Shown: one piece after another, positions 1-6,439 of the stretch
Layout: the number at the start of each line of letters is the position of its first letter
How positions within the stretch are numbered: position 1 is the first letter of the stretch
Source: JANXQG01 sp037147235
GTDB taxonomy: Bacteria > Planctomycetota > Planctomycetia > Pirellulales > Thermoguttaceae
DNA length: 22,767 nucleotides
Assembly (NCBI GenBank): GCA_037147235.1
Contig: JBAWVO010000080.1
Location: 1-22,767 of the forward strand
Direction: 5' to 3'
Notes under the pieces: generated by a model
Databases searched by the model: none
Told to the model about the DNA's origin: nothing
Seen by the model: only the letters and a program-made list of their open reading frames with translations
Translations under genes and position numbers: made by a program

Positions 1-20
1 TTCTGTTGCGGTCCGCTTTT

Positions 21-47
21 GGTGGGGCTCGTTTCACTCTCCCCACC
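21..47. other. Inverted repeat downstream of the minus-strand operon
   Basis: A perfect 7-bp inverted repeat (GGTGGGG at 21-27, CCCCACC at 41-47) has a 13-base loop. It lies about 55 bases beyond the stop codon of the last minus-strand gene, where a transcription terminator would be expected. No clear U-tract follows it in the minus direction, so a terminator role is only a guess. Bases 1-101 hold no gene that I can support. Confidence 0.3.
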
Positions 48-101
48 CTACTTCTTCGGCTCTTCAGGTCTGTGTGCGGAATGCGGGTAATTGCGACGGG
101 C

Positions 102-527
102 CTATTTTTGGTACTCCTTGACGCTGGTTTGCACGTAGTCGGTGAAAGCTGTCTTATCGCGAACCTTGGTCCAAATCTCGGTCAAGTTCTTGTATTCCAA
201 GACCTTGTTGCCAGCGACCCGGGCAACGATCAGCGTGGGGCCGCCGACCTTATAGCCCTTGGTGAGTGCGGAGTTCTTCTCGTCTTGGAAGTCGATGTAG
301 TGAAACTCGACCTTATTTTCTTTGATCTGTTGGGCAAACCCACCCTTGACCGCTTCCTCACTGTAACTGCCCATCTTCAGGCATGTCGGGCAGCGCTGAG
401 TACGATGGAAGTACATGACCACGGTGTGGTCCGTGGGGGTATCGGCAGCGGATGCCGGTTGTGGAACGAGCGAAGCCACGACCGCAACGGCCACAATAGT
501 AAACAGGGCATGGATAGCACATCTCAT
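102..527 (-). CDS. ArsF-like exported thioredoxin-fold protein (CPTC)
   Basis: The product is 141 residues. A hydrophobic signal segment spans about residues 4-22 and a likely signal peptidase site follows the ASA near residue 27. A beta-strand ending MYFH leads into RCPTC with Cys46 and Cys49, a thioredoxin-like redox centre. Its general plan matches proteins annotated as ArsF-family nitroreductase subunits; that name is from memory and the enzyme activity is not shown by the sequence. The start at 527 was chosen because AAGGAGAC lies just upstream and the signal peptide begins there. It is the last gene of the long ArsR-led minus-strand operon and resembles the next gene upstream (568-1224), with which it shares CPTC and the region after it. 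A role in thiol redox chemistry outside the cytoplasm is inferred. Confidence 0.75.
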   Translation of the reverse strand: MRCAIHALFTIVAVAVVASLVPQPASAADTPTDHTVVMYFHRTQRCPTCLKMGSYSEEAVKGGFAQQIKENKVEFHYIDFQDEKNSALTKGYKVGGPTLIVARVAGNKVLEYKNLTEIWTKVRDKTAFTDYVQTSVKEYQK

Positions 528-567
528 CACGTCAGTCTCCTTGGGAAATGGTAGAAAAAAGAAGTTT

Positions 568-1224
568 TTACTCGGGAACGGGAATAGCCAGCGGTTGCGT
601 TGGGGGCACCGGATCAGACGCCTTGACATCGGGAACTGGGATAATCGGACGACTGATTATCGGTGCCGCGGGTACTGGCCGTTTATCACCTGCAATGAAT
701 CGATTGATCTCATCGCGAACATATTTTGCAAAAGCCGGTTTGTCACCCACCAGTGCCCAGACCTCGTCCAGACGCTTCCAGTCCTGGATCTGGCCAGCCT
801 TCATTCTAGCCAGCACGACAACGGGCATTTGAATCTCAAATTTGGTGGCAAGAGGCTTGCCTGCCGGCTGTTCATAGTTAAGTATCTTCCAAGTCAACTC
901 ACCACGGGCTAGCTGCGATGCGAAGTCGGTTTGAACGGTCTCCTTGGCCTGCAATTCAATGGATCGACAGGTCGGGCAGCGCATATTACTGTGAAAGTAA
1001 TAAACAACCAGACCGTCCGCAGTCGATTCGATGCTGGGGGCGGCACCCGGCGTCATGGCGATTCCACCCTGCTTGCGTATCGCCTGCAACTCTTCGACAA
1101 TGCTGGCCAACTGCGGTTCGAGCCGCGATGCAGATTGTGAGTCAAGCGCGCGAGCAATCAAGACGACGAGCGTCGCCGAAAAGAGCGAAATCAGGCAGAC
1201 TGCAACGGCATTCTTTAGGTTCAT
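568..1224 (-). CDS. ArsF-like membrane-anchored thioredoxin-fold protein (CPTC)
   Basis: The product is 218 residues. An N-terminal transmembrane or uncleaved signal segment covers about residues 6-25, then a helical linker to residue 70, then a thioredoxin-like domain with YYFHSNMRCPTC (Cys83 and Cys86). The C-terminus (about 180-218) is proline-rich and probably disordered. It is a paralogue of the downstream protein at 102-527: both share the strand before the motif, CPTC, and a later segment around DEVWALVGDKPAF or its equivalent. Only 14 bases separate it from the truncated thioredoxin gene upstream. It probably faces the periplasm and exchanges disulfides with an unidentified partner. 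Assignment to the ArsF-like family is from recognised motif context; the substrate is unknown. Confidence 0.75.
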   Translation of the reverse strand: MNLKNAVAVCLISLFSATLVVLIARALDSQSASRLEPQLASIVEELQAIRKQGGIAMTPGAAPSIESTADGLVVYYFHSNMRCPTCRSIELQAKETVQTDFASQLARGELTWKILNYEQPAGKPLATKFEIQMPVVVLARMKAGQIQDWKRLDEVWALVGDKPAFAKYVRDEINRFIAGDKRPVPAAPIISRPIIPVPDVKASDPVPPTQPLAIPVPE

Positions 1225-1238
1225 GTCTTGTTCCTATC

Positions 1239-1499
1239 CTACTTTTTGCAAGGCAGGCACGTCGTCGCTCCCGAGTCCAGCAGTCGCGGGCGAGTACCTC
1301 GCAGCAGCGTGTCCTGGGATTCTTGCTTGCCTGGCTCCGTACGGGGGGGGATGCAACCGCACTGGTTTTGGTTCTGGTTCGGGCTGTTCCGTCCGGTGAA
1401 CGACATGACCGCTCCCACGGTGAGAACGCCGATGACAAGGGTTACCGTTTTGATCGACCCAGGTTTGCTGCGTTTTTCAGGTTGAATATCGTTTTCCAT
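1239..1499 (-). CDS. Truncated membrane-anchored thioredoxin-like protein
   Basis: The frame encodes 86 residues: a charged N-terminus, one transmembrane segment (about residues 17-36), an Asn/Gln stretch, a CGC motif, then a segment reading PRLLDSGATTCLPCKK and a TAG stop. That end matches the start of the thioredoxin domain in small membrane-bound thioredoxins (PRLLDLGA..C.PCK), where about 80 more residues would normally follow. The stop falls two codons after the CxxC motif and the next gene starts 14 bases later, so most of the fold is missing. No shifted frame downstream restores it. The start at 1499 begins a normal charged N-terminus. It is probably a deletion remnant, though the membrane-tethered CLPC peptide could still be made. 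Confidence 0.6.
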   Translation of the reverse strand: MENDIQPEKRSKPGSIKTVTLVIGVLTVGAVMSFTGRNSPNQNQNQCGCIPPRTEPGKQESQDTLLRGTRPRLLDSGATTCLPCKK

Positions 1500-1515
1500 T
1501 AGTGCCTCCCGGTCT

Positions 1516-2199
1516 TTAGCAATACCGCTGGTAGGCATCGGCCAAAGCCTGGCGGTAGGCGGCTTCTTCCTCGGGTTCGATTGGGTGATAGATTCGCACG
1601 GTTTCCAACAACGTATCTGCCGAGCCGTTGCCGGGCTGCAGTCCGTTTTTCTGAAGATGTTCAAAAATCAGTGGCAATCCGTTAATGATAACCGATTTGC
1701 CGTTGACTTCCAGCTTGCCATCGGGCGAAGGGCGACCGCAGGCGCAAACTTCACCACTTGTGGCGGGAACCTCCGTCAAATCGGTCGGAACGTCCGCGGC
1801 AGCCAGGGCGTCAACTTCTGCCGCAACCCGCTCGGCAACAAGCCATATCGCTTGCTCGTCGGCCTTGTCGGCGTGTCGAGTGGAGCGGTGGCATCCACGC
1901 GCCGGGCCGCCGAGAATATCCGTCACCACGAGCGATGTATTCACTGCGCCGCTGAATTGTTCCGTACCACGTTTGGCACAGAGCTTATCGCAGCCATCGA
2001 CCGTGATCGTTGGGTGTTCGCTGGCGAAGCGTCGCTCCCCGACCTCGCCGGCCAAAAAGAGCGGCAAGCAGAGTGTTACCGTTTGCTGCGGACGCAGCCC
2101 CTCCAGAACCCGGCGGACCGCCTGCCGTGCGATCGTGCCCTCAGGGATCTCTTCACCACTACAGGAGATGATGCCAACTTTCGAGATGGTTTCATTCAT
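1516..2199 (-). CDS. DGC-domain putative zinc-binding protein with C-terminal extension
   Basis: The product is 227 residues. The first about 130 residues form a DGC domain (putative zinc-binding family, PF08859 by recall): SCSG with Cys13, Cys44, the name-giving VDGC with Cys70, then Cys74, and Cys103 in RGCH. A C-terminal extension of about 90 residues carries CACG (Cys152, Cys154) and a helical segment that I cannot assign. The start at 2199 follows GAGGAG with suitable spacing. The gene is 9 bases downstream of a shorter DGC paralogue (2209-2622), so two DGC proteins are made together. DGC proteins have no firmly established reaction. The many conserved cysteines and the ArsR-controlled context suggest soft-metal or metalloid thiolate binding, which is inference. 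Confidence 0.8.
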   Translation of the reverse strand: MNETISKVGIISCSGEEIPEGTIARQAVRRVLEGLRPQQTVTLCLPLFLAGEVGERRFASEHPTITVDGCDKLCAKRGTEQFSGAVNTSLVVTDILGGPARGCHRSTRHADKADEQAIWLVAERVAAEVDALAAADVPTDLTEVPATSGEVCACGRPSPDGKLEVNGKSVIINGLPLIFEHLQKNGLQPGNGSADTLLETVRIYHPIEPEEEAAYRQALADAYQRYC

Positions 2200-2208
2200 A
2201 ATTGCTCC

Positions 2209-2622
2209 TCAAGTCACGGCTTCCTGCCTGGAAATCTCCACGACCTCTGCCGCCACTTCCTCGACGACCGCCCAACCTTCTTCACTCAGGGCCGTCGCTG
2301 TGCCGAAGTTCGCACCGCGGTGCCGTTTCATCGTGTCGTAGACCCGTATCCCCTTGGCAATTTTTCCGCCCGACAACTCGACATTCTTGTAAGCACAGAG
2401 TTTTGGGCATCCATCCAGGGTAATGCAAGGCGTCTGCCGGACCTTCTGCCTAGTTTCGGGATCGCCCGTTACCAGCAAAGCCAAGCAGACCGTGTCCGCC
2501 TGACCGGGCAGCAGCTTATCGGTAACCTGATAGACCGCCTCTCGGCTGACTAGCCCATGCACCTTGCCGATCCCGCTGCACGGTACGATAAGAACCTGGG
2601 ATTGACTGTTTTGACTGGTCAC
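2209..2622 (-). CDS. DGC-domain putative zinc-binding protein
   Basis: The product is 137 residues and is essentially a single DGC domain: VPCSGIG with Cys15, Cys46, Cys66, LDGC with Cys72, and Cys76 in KLCAYK. It corresponds to the N-terminal part of the adjacent 227-residue paralogue, without that protein's C-terminal extension. The start codon is GTG at 2622, preceded by AGGAGG with a 5-base spacer, which decides the start. It is the sixth gene of the ArsR-led operon, between the small thioredoxin (2641-2886) and the second DGC gene. The function of this family is not established; paired cysteines suggest metal or metalloid binding. Confidence 0.8.
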   Translation of the reverse strand: MTSQNSQSQVLIVPCSGIGKVHGLVSREAVYQVTDKLLPGQADTVCLALLVTGDPETRQKVRQTPCITLDGCPKLCAYKNVELSGGKIAKGIRVYDTMKRHRGANFGTATALSEEGWAVVEEVAAEVVEISRQEAVT

Positions 2623-2640
2623 AGGAACCTCCTCGCGTTG

Positions 2641-2886
2641 TCACGCGGCCTTGGCCGCAAGAATCAGCTTTTTCATCTCATCTAAACTGGGCACACGCCC
2701 GGCGACCTTCACATAGCCATCGATGACCAGGCCGGGCATCATGAGGATGTTGTAGGTCATAATCTGCTGGATGTCCTCGATCTTCTCGACGAGCGCATCG
2801 ACGCCCGTCTCCTTAACCGCCATGTTGGCCAGTTCGTAGAGGGTTTTGCACTTCGTGCAACCGGTTCCAAGCACTTGAATAATCAT
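2641..2886 (-). CDS. Small thioredoxin-family protein (redox-active disulfide type)
   Basis: The product is 81 residues, the usual size for the short redox-active disulfide proteins of the thioredoxin_3 type. Strand 1 (MIIQVLGTG) leads directly to GCTKC with Cys10 and Cys13. A later MMPGLVIDG segment holds the cis-proline expected opposite the active site, and an amphipathic helix ends the protein. No signal peptide is present, so it is cytoplasmic. GAGGAG precedes the ATG. The gene starts 5 bases after the OsmC-family gene ends. It could reduce the DGC proteins or pass electrons from the lipoyl system, but its partner cannot be told from sequence. Confidence 0.85.
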   Translation of the reverse strand: MIIQVLGTGCTKCKTLYELANMAVKETGVDALVEKIEDIQQIMTYNILMMPGLVIDGYVKVAGRVPSLDEMKKLILAAKAA

Positions 2887-2891
2887 GGGTA

Positions 2892-3347
2892 TTACTCCTC
2901 GATTAGGATTTCAGGTTTCACAACAATTTCCGATTTGACGGAGTTTGCCACGAGGCTGTATTTCTGGGCTGCCTGCAAGGCGCGTCGCACGCGGGCCTCA
3001 ACAACCTCGGCCGACTCGCCGTTGGCCGCCACGCGGATCTTCGGCATGAAGCAAAGCTGGGTGAAAATCTCGGTTCGATCGAGTTCGATCAATTTTGTCC
3101 CTTCCGTGCGGCACTCGTAGGAGAGCAGCTTGAGTTTGAATCGCTCGGCGGCCCAGATGAACATCATCATCACGCAGGTGTTCGCGGCGGCGACGTAGGC
3201 ATCTTCGGGCGTGAAGACTCCGGCATGGCCGTGGGCGTCGGGAGGAGCGGAGAACTCGTATTCAGGGCCATTGCCCATCACAAGATGGCCCCAATGTTCG
3301 CCCTTCCACTCGACGGTGGTATGGTAAGTTGCGGTTCGACTGCTCAC
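2892..3347 (-). CDS. OsmC-family protein
   Basis: The product is 151 residues, with the OsmC/Ohr layout: an N-terminal beta-sheet region, a core helix VAAANTCVMMMFIWAAE holding Cys58, and a C-terminal helix and strand. OsmC and Ohr proteins reduce organic hydroperoxides using two cysteines, and Ohr-type enzymes are recycled by lipoylated proteins. The second catalytic cysteine normally found near residue 120-125 seems to be replaced (the segment reads QKYSLVANSV). Cys79 and Cys99 are present elsewhere. It is therefore not a standard Ohr. The start is a GTG that overlaps the stop of the lipoyl-protein gene (GTGA), with AGGAG upstream inside that gene, so the two are probably translationally coupled. 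Confidence 0.85.
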   Translation of the reverse strand: MSSRTATYHTTVEWKGEHWGHLVMGNGPEYEFSAPPDAHGHAGVFTPEDAYVAAANTCVMMMFIWAAERFKLKLLSYECRTEGTKLIELDRTEIFTQLCFMPKIRVAANGESAEVVEARVRRALQAAQKYSLVANSVKSEIVVKPEILIEE

Positions 3348-3793
3348 TTTTTCAACTCCTGTTCAGCTTGAGAACGCATCCATTCCAGGTACGCCTTGGC
3401 ATCGATCAGTTTGGCACGATCCACCTCCCAGCGCGCGGACTCAATCACCGCCAGCCATCCCTTGCCATAAGGGTCTTGATTGATGACCTCCGGGCTAAGT
3501 TCAAGGTCGGGATTGACTTCTATAAGCGTCCCACTAACTGGCGAGAAGAAACTCACCGTCGCCTTGATGGTTTCCATTTCCGCTAGTTCATCACCCGCGG
3601 CAAACTTCGTTCCAACGGGTTTGAGGTGAACGAAGGCCACATCGCCATTAAGCTGCTGCTGGTAATCGGTCAGGCCAATCCGTACCCGGTTTCCTTCCAG
3701 AAGTGCCCACACGCCTTCAGGCGTGTACAATCGGTCCGTGGCCACGCGAAAAATGAACTTGTCGATTGTTGTTTCAAGGTATTCGGACATCAT
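3344..3793 (-). CDS. Lipoyl carrier protein, glycine-cleavage H-protein homologue
   Basis: The product is 149 residues with the H-protein core: GLTDYQQQLNGDVAFV, then METIKA with the predicted lipoylated lysine (Lys77 counted from the first Met), the hairpin SPVSGTLIEVN and NQDPYGKGWL. H proteins carry lipoyl-dithiol groups between enzymes. No glycine-cleavage P or T gene is present in the window; instead the gene is flanked by dihydrolipoyl dehydrogenase (6 bases upstream) and OsmC (overlapping). This suggests a dedicated dithiol carrier, comparable in logic to lipoate-binding proteins of sulfur metabolism or to the lipoyl-dependent recycling of Ohr. The start is one of two tandem ATGs (3793 or 3790); AAGGAAAC gives better spacing to the second. 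Confidence 0.85.
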   Translation of the reverse strand: MMSEYLETTIDKFIFRVATDRLYTPEGVWALLEGNRVRIGLTDYQQQLNGDVAFVHLKPVGTKFAAGDELAEMETIKATVSFFSPVSGTLIEVNPDLELSPEVINQDPYGKGWLAVIESARWEVDRAKLIDAKAYLEWMRSQAEQELKK

Positions 3794-3799
3794 GTTTCC

Positions 3800-5212
3800 T
3801 TAACGAGAGTGCGTATGAATCGCAGCGTCGCGAAAGCCCAATGCCGCTTCAAGCATGGCTTCCGGAAGTGTCGGGTGGGCGTGAGTTGTCCATGCCAAGT
3901 CATCGGCAGTTGCCCCAGTTTGCACAGCCAAGGCCGCCTCGGCGATCAAGTCGGTGGCGTGCGGTCCCATCAGATGCGCACCAAGGACGCGACCGCTCCC
4001 AGCCTCGCAAACGAGCCGCACTAATCCATCGGTTTCGCCCAGAATACGTGCTCGCGGATTGGCGGAGAAGGGAAACTGGGAGACCTTGACCTCTGCGCCT
4101 TCGCTACGTGCCTCGGCCTCGGTTAGTCCCACACTGGCGACCTCGGGCCGTGTGAAAATCACATTGGGAACCGAGCGGTAGTCGATTCGCCGCTTGCCGC
4201 CAGTGGCGTTTTCTGCGGCGACACGTCCATCAACCATCGCCTTGTGGGCCAGCATCCAGCCCCCAACTGCGTCGCCGACGGCCAAGACGCTCGGAAGATT
4301 TGTTGCCAGACGATCATCGACGGCGATGGCTCGACCGTTCATCTGTAGGCCAATTTCGTCGAAACCCATCGCCTGAGTGTTGGGCCAGCGTCCGGTTGCA
4401 ACCAAAACCCGCTCGCCCTGGAACACTTGTTCGCCACTGGCTCCTGTCGCCGACACTTGGAGCGACTCCCCGGTCCTCTCGATCCGCTCGACGGTGATTC
4501 CAGTATGAATCAACATGCCGCGTCGCCGCAGAATGATCTGGAGCCGTTTGGCAATTACCTCGTCAGTTCCGACAGGCAAGATTGACGGTGCCATCTCCAG
4601 GATCGTCACTTTGCTGCCCAGGGCCTCATAGATGCAGGCGAACTCTAATCCAATGACGCCGCCGCCGATCACGATCAGGCTGGCCGGCACGGCGTCGATG
4701 TGCAGCGCACCGGTGCTCGTCACCACGCCGGGAAGATCGCGGCCCGGGATGGGTGGCTCTGCCGTGACTGAGCCGGGCGCAAGGATAATCTGTTTTGCCG
4801 AGACTTCCTGCTTGCCACCTTGGCCATCGTCAACCAAGAGCCTATCAGGGCTGATGATTCGTCCCTCGCCGCGTACCAGGTTCACCCGCTGGGCTTTGAG
4901 CAACTGCTCAACTCCGCCGACGAGTTGGTCCACTGTGGATTGCTTGTAGTTCATCAGTCTAGGCAAATCGACTCCCACCTGCGGAATCGAAAGGCCGAAC
5001 TCACTTGCCCGCTTGCATCGCAGGAGCAACTCGGTGGACGTTGTCAGCACCTTGGTGGGGATGCAGCCGACGTTCAAACAGGTGCCACCGACTTGGTTCT
5101 TCTCGATGAGCGTCACACGGGCGCCACGTTGGGCCGCGCTGAGCGCAGCAACGTAACCGCCCGGGCCTCCGCCGAGAATCGCGATATCAGTTTGCTGGTT
5201 TGGGATGGACAT
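3800..5212 (-). CDS. lpdA: Dihydrolipoyl dehydrogenase
   Basis: The product is 470 residues, the normal length for the family. The N-terminal FAD-binding loop is GGGPGG (residues 14-19). The redox disulfide is C45-LNVG-C50. A second Rossmann motif (VIGGGVIGLEFA) binds NAD near the middle, and the dimer-interface end has the catalytic HAHPTLPE. It oxidises dihydrolipoamide with NAD+, or reduces lipoamide with NADH in a reductive role. The chosen Met at 5212 starts just before the first beta strand; the ribosome site there is weak, and an upstream frame extension to 5308 would overlap arsR. Its position between arsR and the lipoyl carrier indicates that it serves that carrier rather than a 2-oxoacid dehydrogenase complex. 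Confidence 0.95.
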   Translation of the reverse strand: MSIPNQQTDIAILGGGPGGYVAALSAAQRGARVTLIEKNQVGGTCLNVGCIPTKVLTTSTELLLRCKRASEFGLSIPQVGVDLPRLMNYKQSTVDQLVGGVEQLLKAQRVNLVRGEGRIISPDRLLVDDGQGGKQEVSAKQIILAPGSVTAEPPIPGRDLPGVVTSTGALHIDAVPASLIVIGGGVIGLEFACIYEALGSKVTILEMAPSILPVGTDEVIAKRLQIILRRRGMLIHTGITVERIERTGESLQVSATGASGEQVFQGERVLVATGRWPNTQAMGFDEIGLQMNGRAIAVDDRLATNLPSVLAVGDAVGGWMLAHKAMVDGRVAAENATGGKRRIDYRSVPNVIFTRPEVASVGLTEAEARSEGAEVKVSQFPFSANPRARILGETDGLVRLVCEAGSGRVLGAHLMGPHATDLIAEAALAVQTGATADDLAWTTHAHPTLPEAMLEAALGFRDAAIHTHSR

Positions 5213-5268
5213 GGGGGGATACCTGCGCTGGCTCGTATGGCCACTGCATTCAGTTCTGCTTCTTTCTG

Positions 5269-5595
5269 CTACGACACGAGCAACCTTTGTTGGTCCTTCG
5301 CGTTGCACTTCATCACCGACTCAACGCACGCGAAGAAGTCCAAGACACAACGGATTCGCAGGTGGTAGTAAATCTGCGAGCCACGTCTTTCGTCTTCAAC
5401 GATGCCCGCGCTCTTGAGTGTCGCCAAGTGGCGAGACACAGTGGACATATCTGCGCCGATCATCTCGGTGAGTTTGCAGACACACCGCTCGCCATTTCGG
5501 GCTAACTCATCCACGATAAACAATCGCGTGGGGTGCGCCATCGCCTTGATGATCCGGGCGCGGGCTTCGTAACGTGCTTGCGTCTTTGCATCCAT
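5269..5595 (-). CDS. arsR: ArsR-family repressor, CVC type (operon 1)
   Basis: The product is 108 residues with a winged helix-turn-helix (about residues 41-75, TVSRHLATLKSAGIV). ERCVCKL places Cys38 and Cys40 where classical ArsR proteins bind arsenite (ELCVCDL). Further cysteines at 83, 90 and 97 could give an additional binding site near the C-terminus. It is closely similar to the ArsR at 10031-10351. AAGGA precedes the ATG at 5595. It begins the long lipoyl/DGC/ArsF-like operon, and its own promoter contains an inverted repeat over the -10 box, so negative autoregulation relieved by arsenite (or antimonite) is the likely behaviour. Confidence 0.92.
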   Translation of the reverse strand: MDAKTQARYEARARIIKAMAHPTRLFIVDELARNGERCVCKLTEMIGADMSTVSRHLATLKSAGIVEDERRGSQIYYHLRIRCVLDFFACVESVMKCNAKDQQRLLVS

Positions 5596-5617
5596 GATTG
5601 TTCCTTATCGGATACTG

Positions 5618-5641
5618 CTATTTGCAAGTTTAGCCAAATGA
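5618..5641. promoter_or_regulatory. ArsR operator of operon 1
   Basis: An imperfect inverted repeat, read on the plus strand as CTATTTGC, 8 bases, CCAAATGA, covers the -10 box of the minus-strand promoter. The same arrangement with 8-base spacing and the same arm sequence occurs upstream of the other CVC-type arsR (10396-10427). The match in sequence and in position relative to the promoter supports a shared repressor site. Confidence 0.75.
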
Positions 5642-5655
5642 CCATGGGTTGTCAA
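5627..5655 (-). promoter_or_regulatory. Promoter of the arsR/lpd operon
   Basis: On the minus strand, TTGACA (5655-5650) is followed after exactly 17 bases by TAAACT (5632-5627), a good sigma-70-type pair. It reads into arsR, whose start codon is about 32 bases downstream of the -10 box. The operator described at 5618-5641 overlaps the -10 box. Confidence 0.7.
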
Positions 5656-5698
5656 GGTCAATCCAAATTTTCCAGGGTCCGCTAAACTGCTACATCCG

Positions 5699-6439
5699 CT
5701 AAGTTGTTGCTAAAGTCGATCTTGTATCTTGTGAACTCACGCCTTTGATGATCGCCCCGTCTTCCATTTCATAGATCGTGTCGAAAACTTCGAGCGTGCG
5801 TTGGTCGTGCGTCACCACAATCACGCCGGCCCCGTGTTCGTGGGCTACCCCTCGGAAAAGCTCCATCACCTGCCGGCCGCGGTGGCTGTCCAGGGCCGCA
5901 GTCGGCTCGTCGGCCAGGATCACGCTGGGTTCGTTGGCCAAGGCCCTGGCAATGGCTACCCGCTGCTGCTCCCCTCCGGAGAGCATCGACGGCCCATTCT
6001 CGGCACGATCCGCAACGCCAAGCTCTTCCAGGAGTTCCAAGGCTCGATTCCTCGCGTTACGCGGACTGGCACCGTTCAGTTCCATCGCGATTTGGACATT
6101 TTCGCGTGCCGAAAGGAACGGGATCAGATTCGATTTCTGAAAAACATAGCCAATGTGCTTTCGCCGAAAACTCCGCAAGTTTAACAAGGGAATGGGTCCG
6201 TCCAGGACGAGCGTGCCGCCGATGAGAATCTGCCCCAAGGTTGGGGGGTTAATTAGCCCCACGGCGGTGAGGAATGTTGATTTTCCCGCGCCGCTCGGCC
6301 CCAGCAATGCCACGACCTCGCCACGGCGAATGCCGACGGAAGCGTCGCGCATTGCGATCACCTCCGTGTGGCCGCTGCCGTAGATTTTCGTAAGTCCGCG
6401 GGTTTCGATGGCCAAGTTCTCGTTCATCGCAAGTCTCAT
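5699..6439 (-). CDS. ABC transporter ATP-binding protein (DevA/LolD/MacB type)
   Basis: The product is 246 residues. Walker A is GPSGAGKST (47-55), the signature is LSGGEQQ (153-159), Walker B is VILADEPTAALD (from 173), and the switch histidine lies in VVTHD. This is the ATPase class that powers FtsX-like permeases. The start at 6439 overlaps the permease stop as ATGA; a second in-frame ATG four codons on (6427) has GAGA at better spacing and could be used. It is the last gene of the ArsR-led operon containing acr3, and with the permease and membrane-fusion protein it forms a DevBCA-like export system. The substrate is unknown. Confidence 0.92.
   Translation of the reverse strand: MRLAMNENLAIETRGLTKIYGSGHTEVIAMRDASVGIRRGEVVALLGPSGAGKSTFLTAVGLINPPTLGQILIGGTLVLDGPIPLLNLRSFRRKHIGYVFQKSNLIPFLSARENVQIAMELNGASPRNARNRALELLEELGVADRAENGPSMLSGGEQQRVAIARALANEPSVILADEPTAALDSHRGRQVMELFRGVAHEHGAGVIVVTHDQRTLEVFDTIYEMEDGAIIKGVSSQDTRSTLATT

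Noticed and set aside
3344..5212. Glycine cleavage operon
   Set aside because: Only the H-like protein and Lpd are present. P and T proteins are absent, and the neighbours are ArsR, OsmC and DGC genes.
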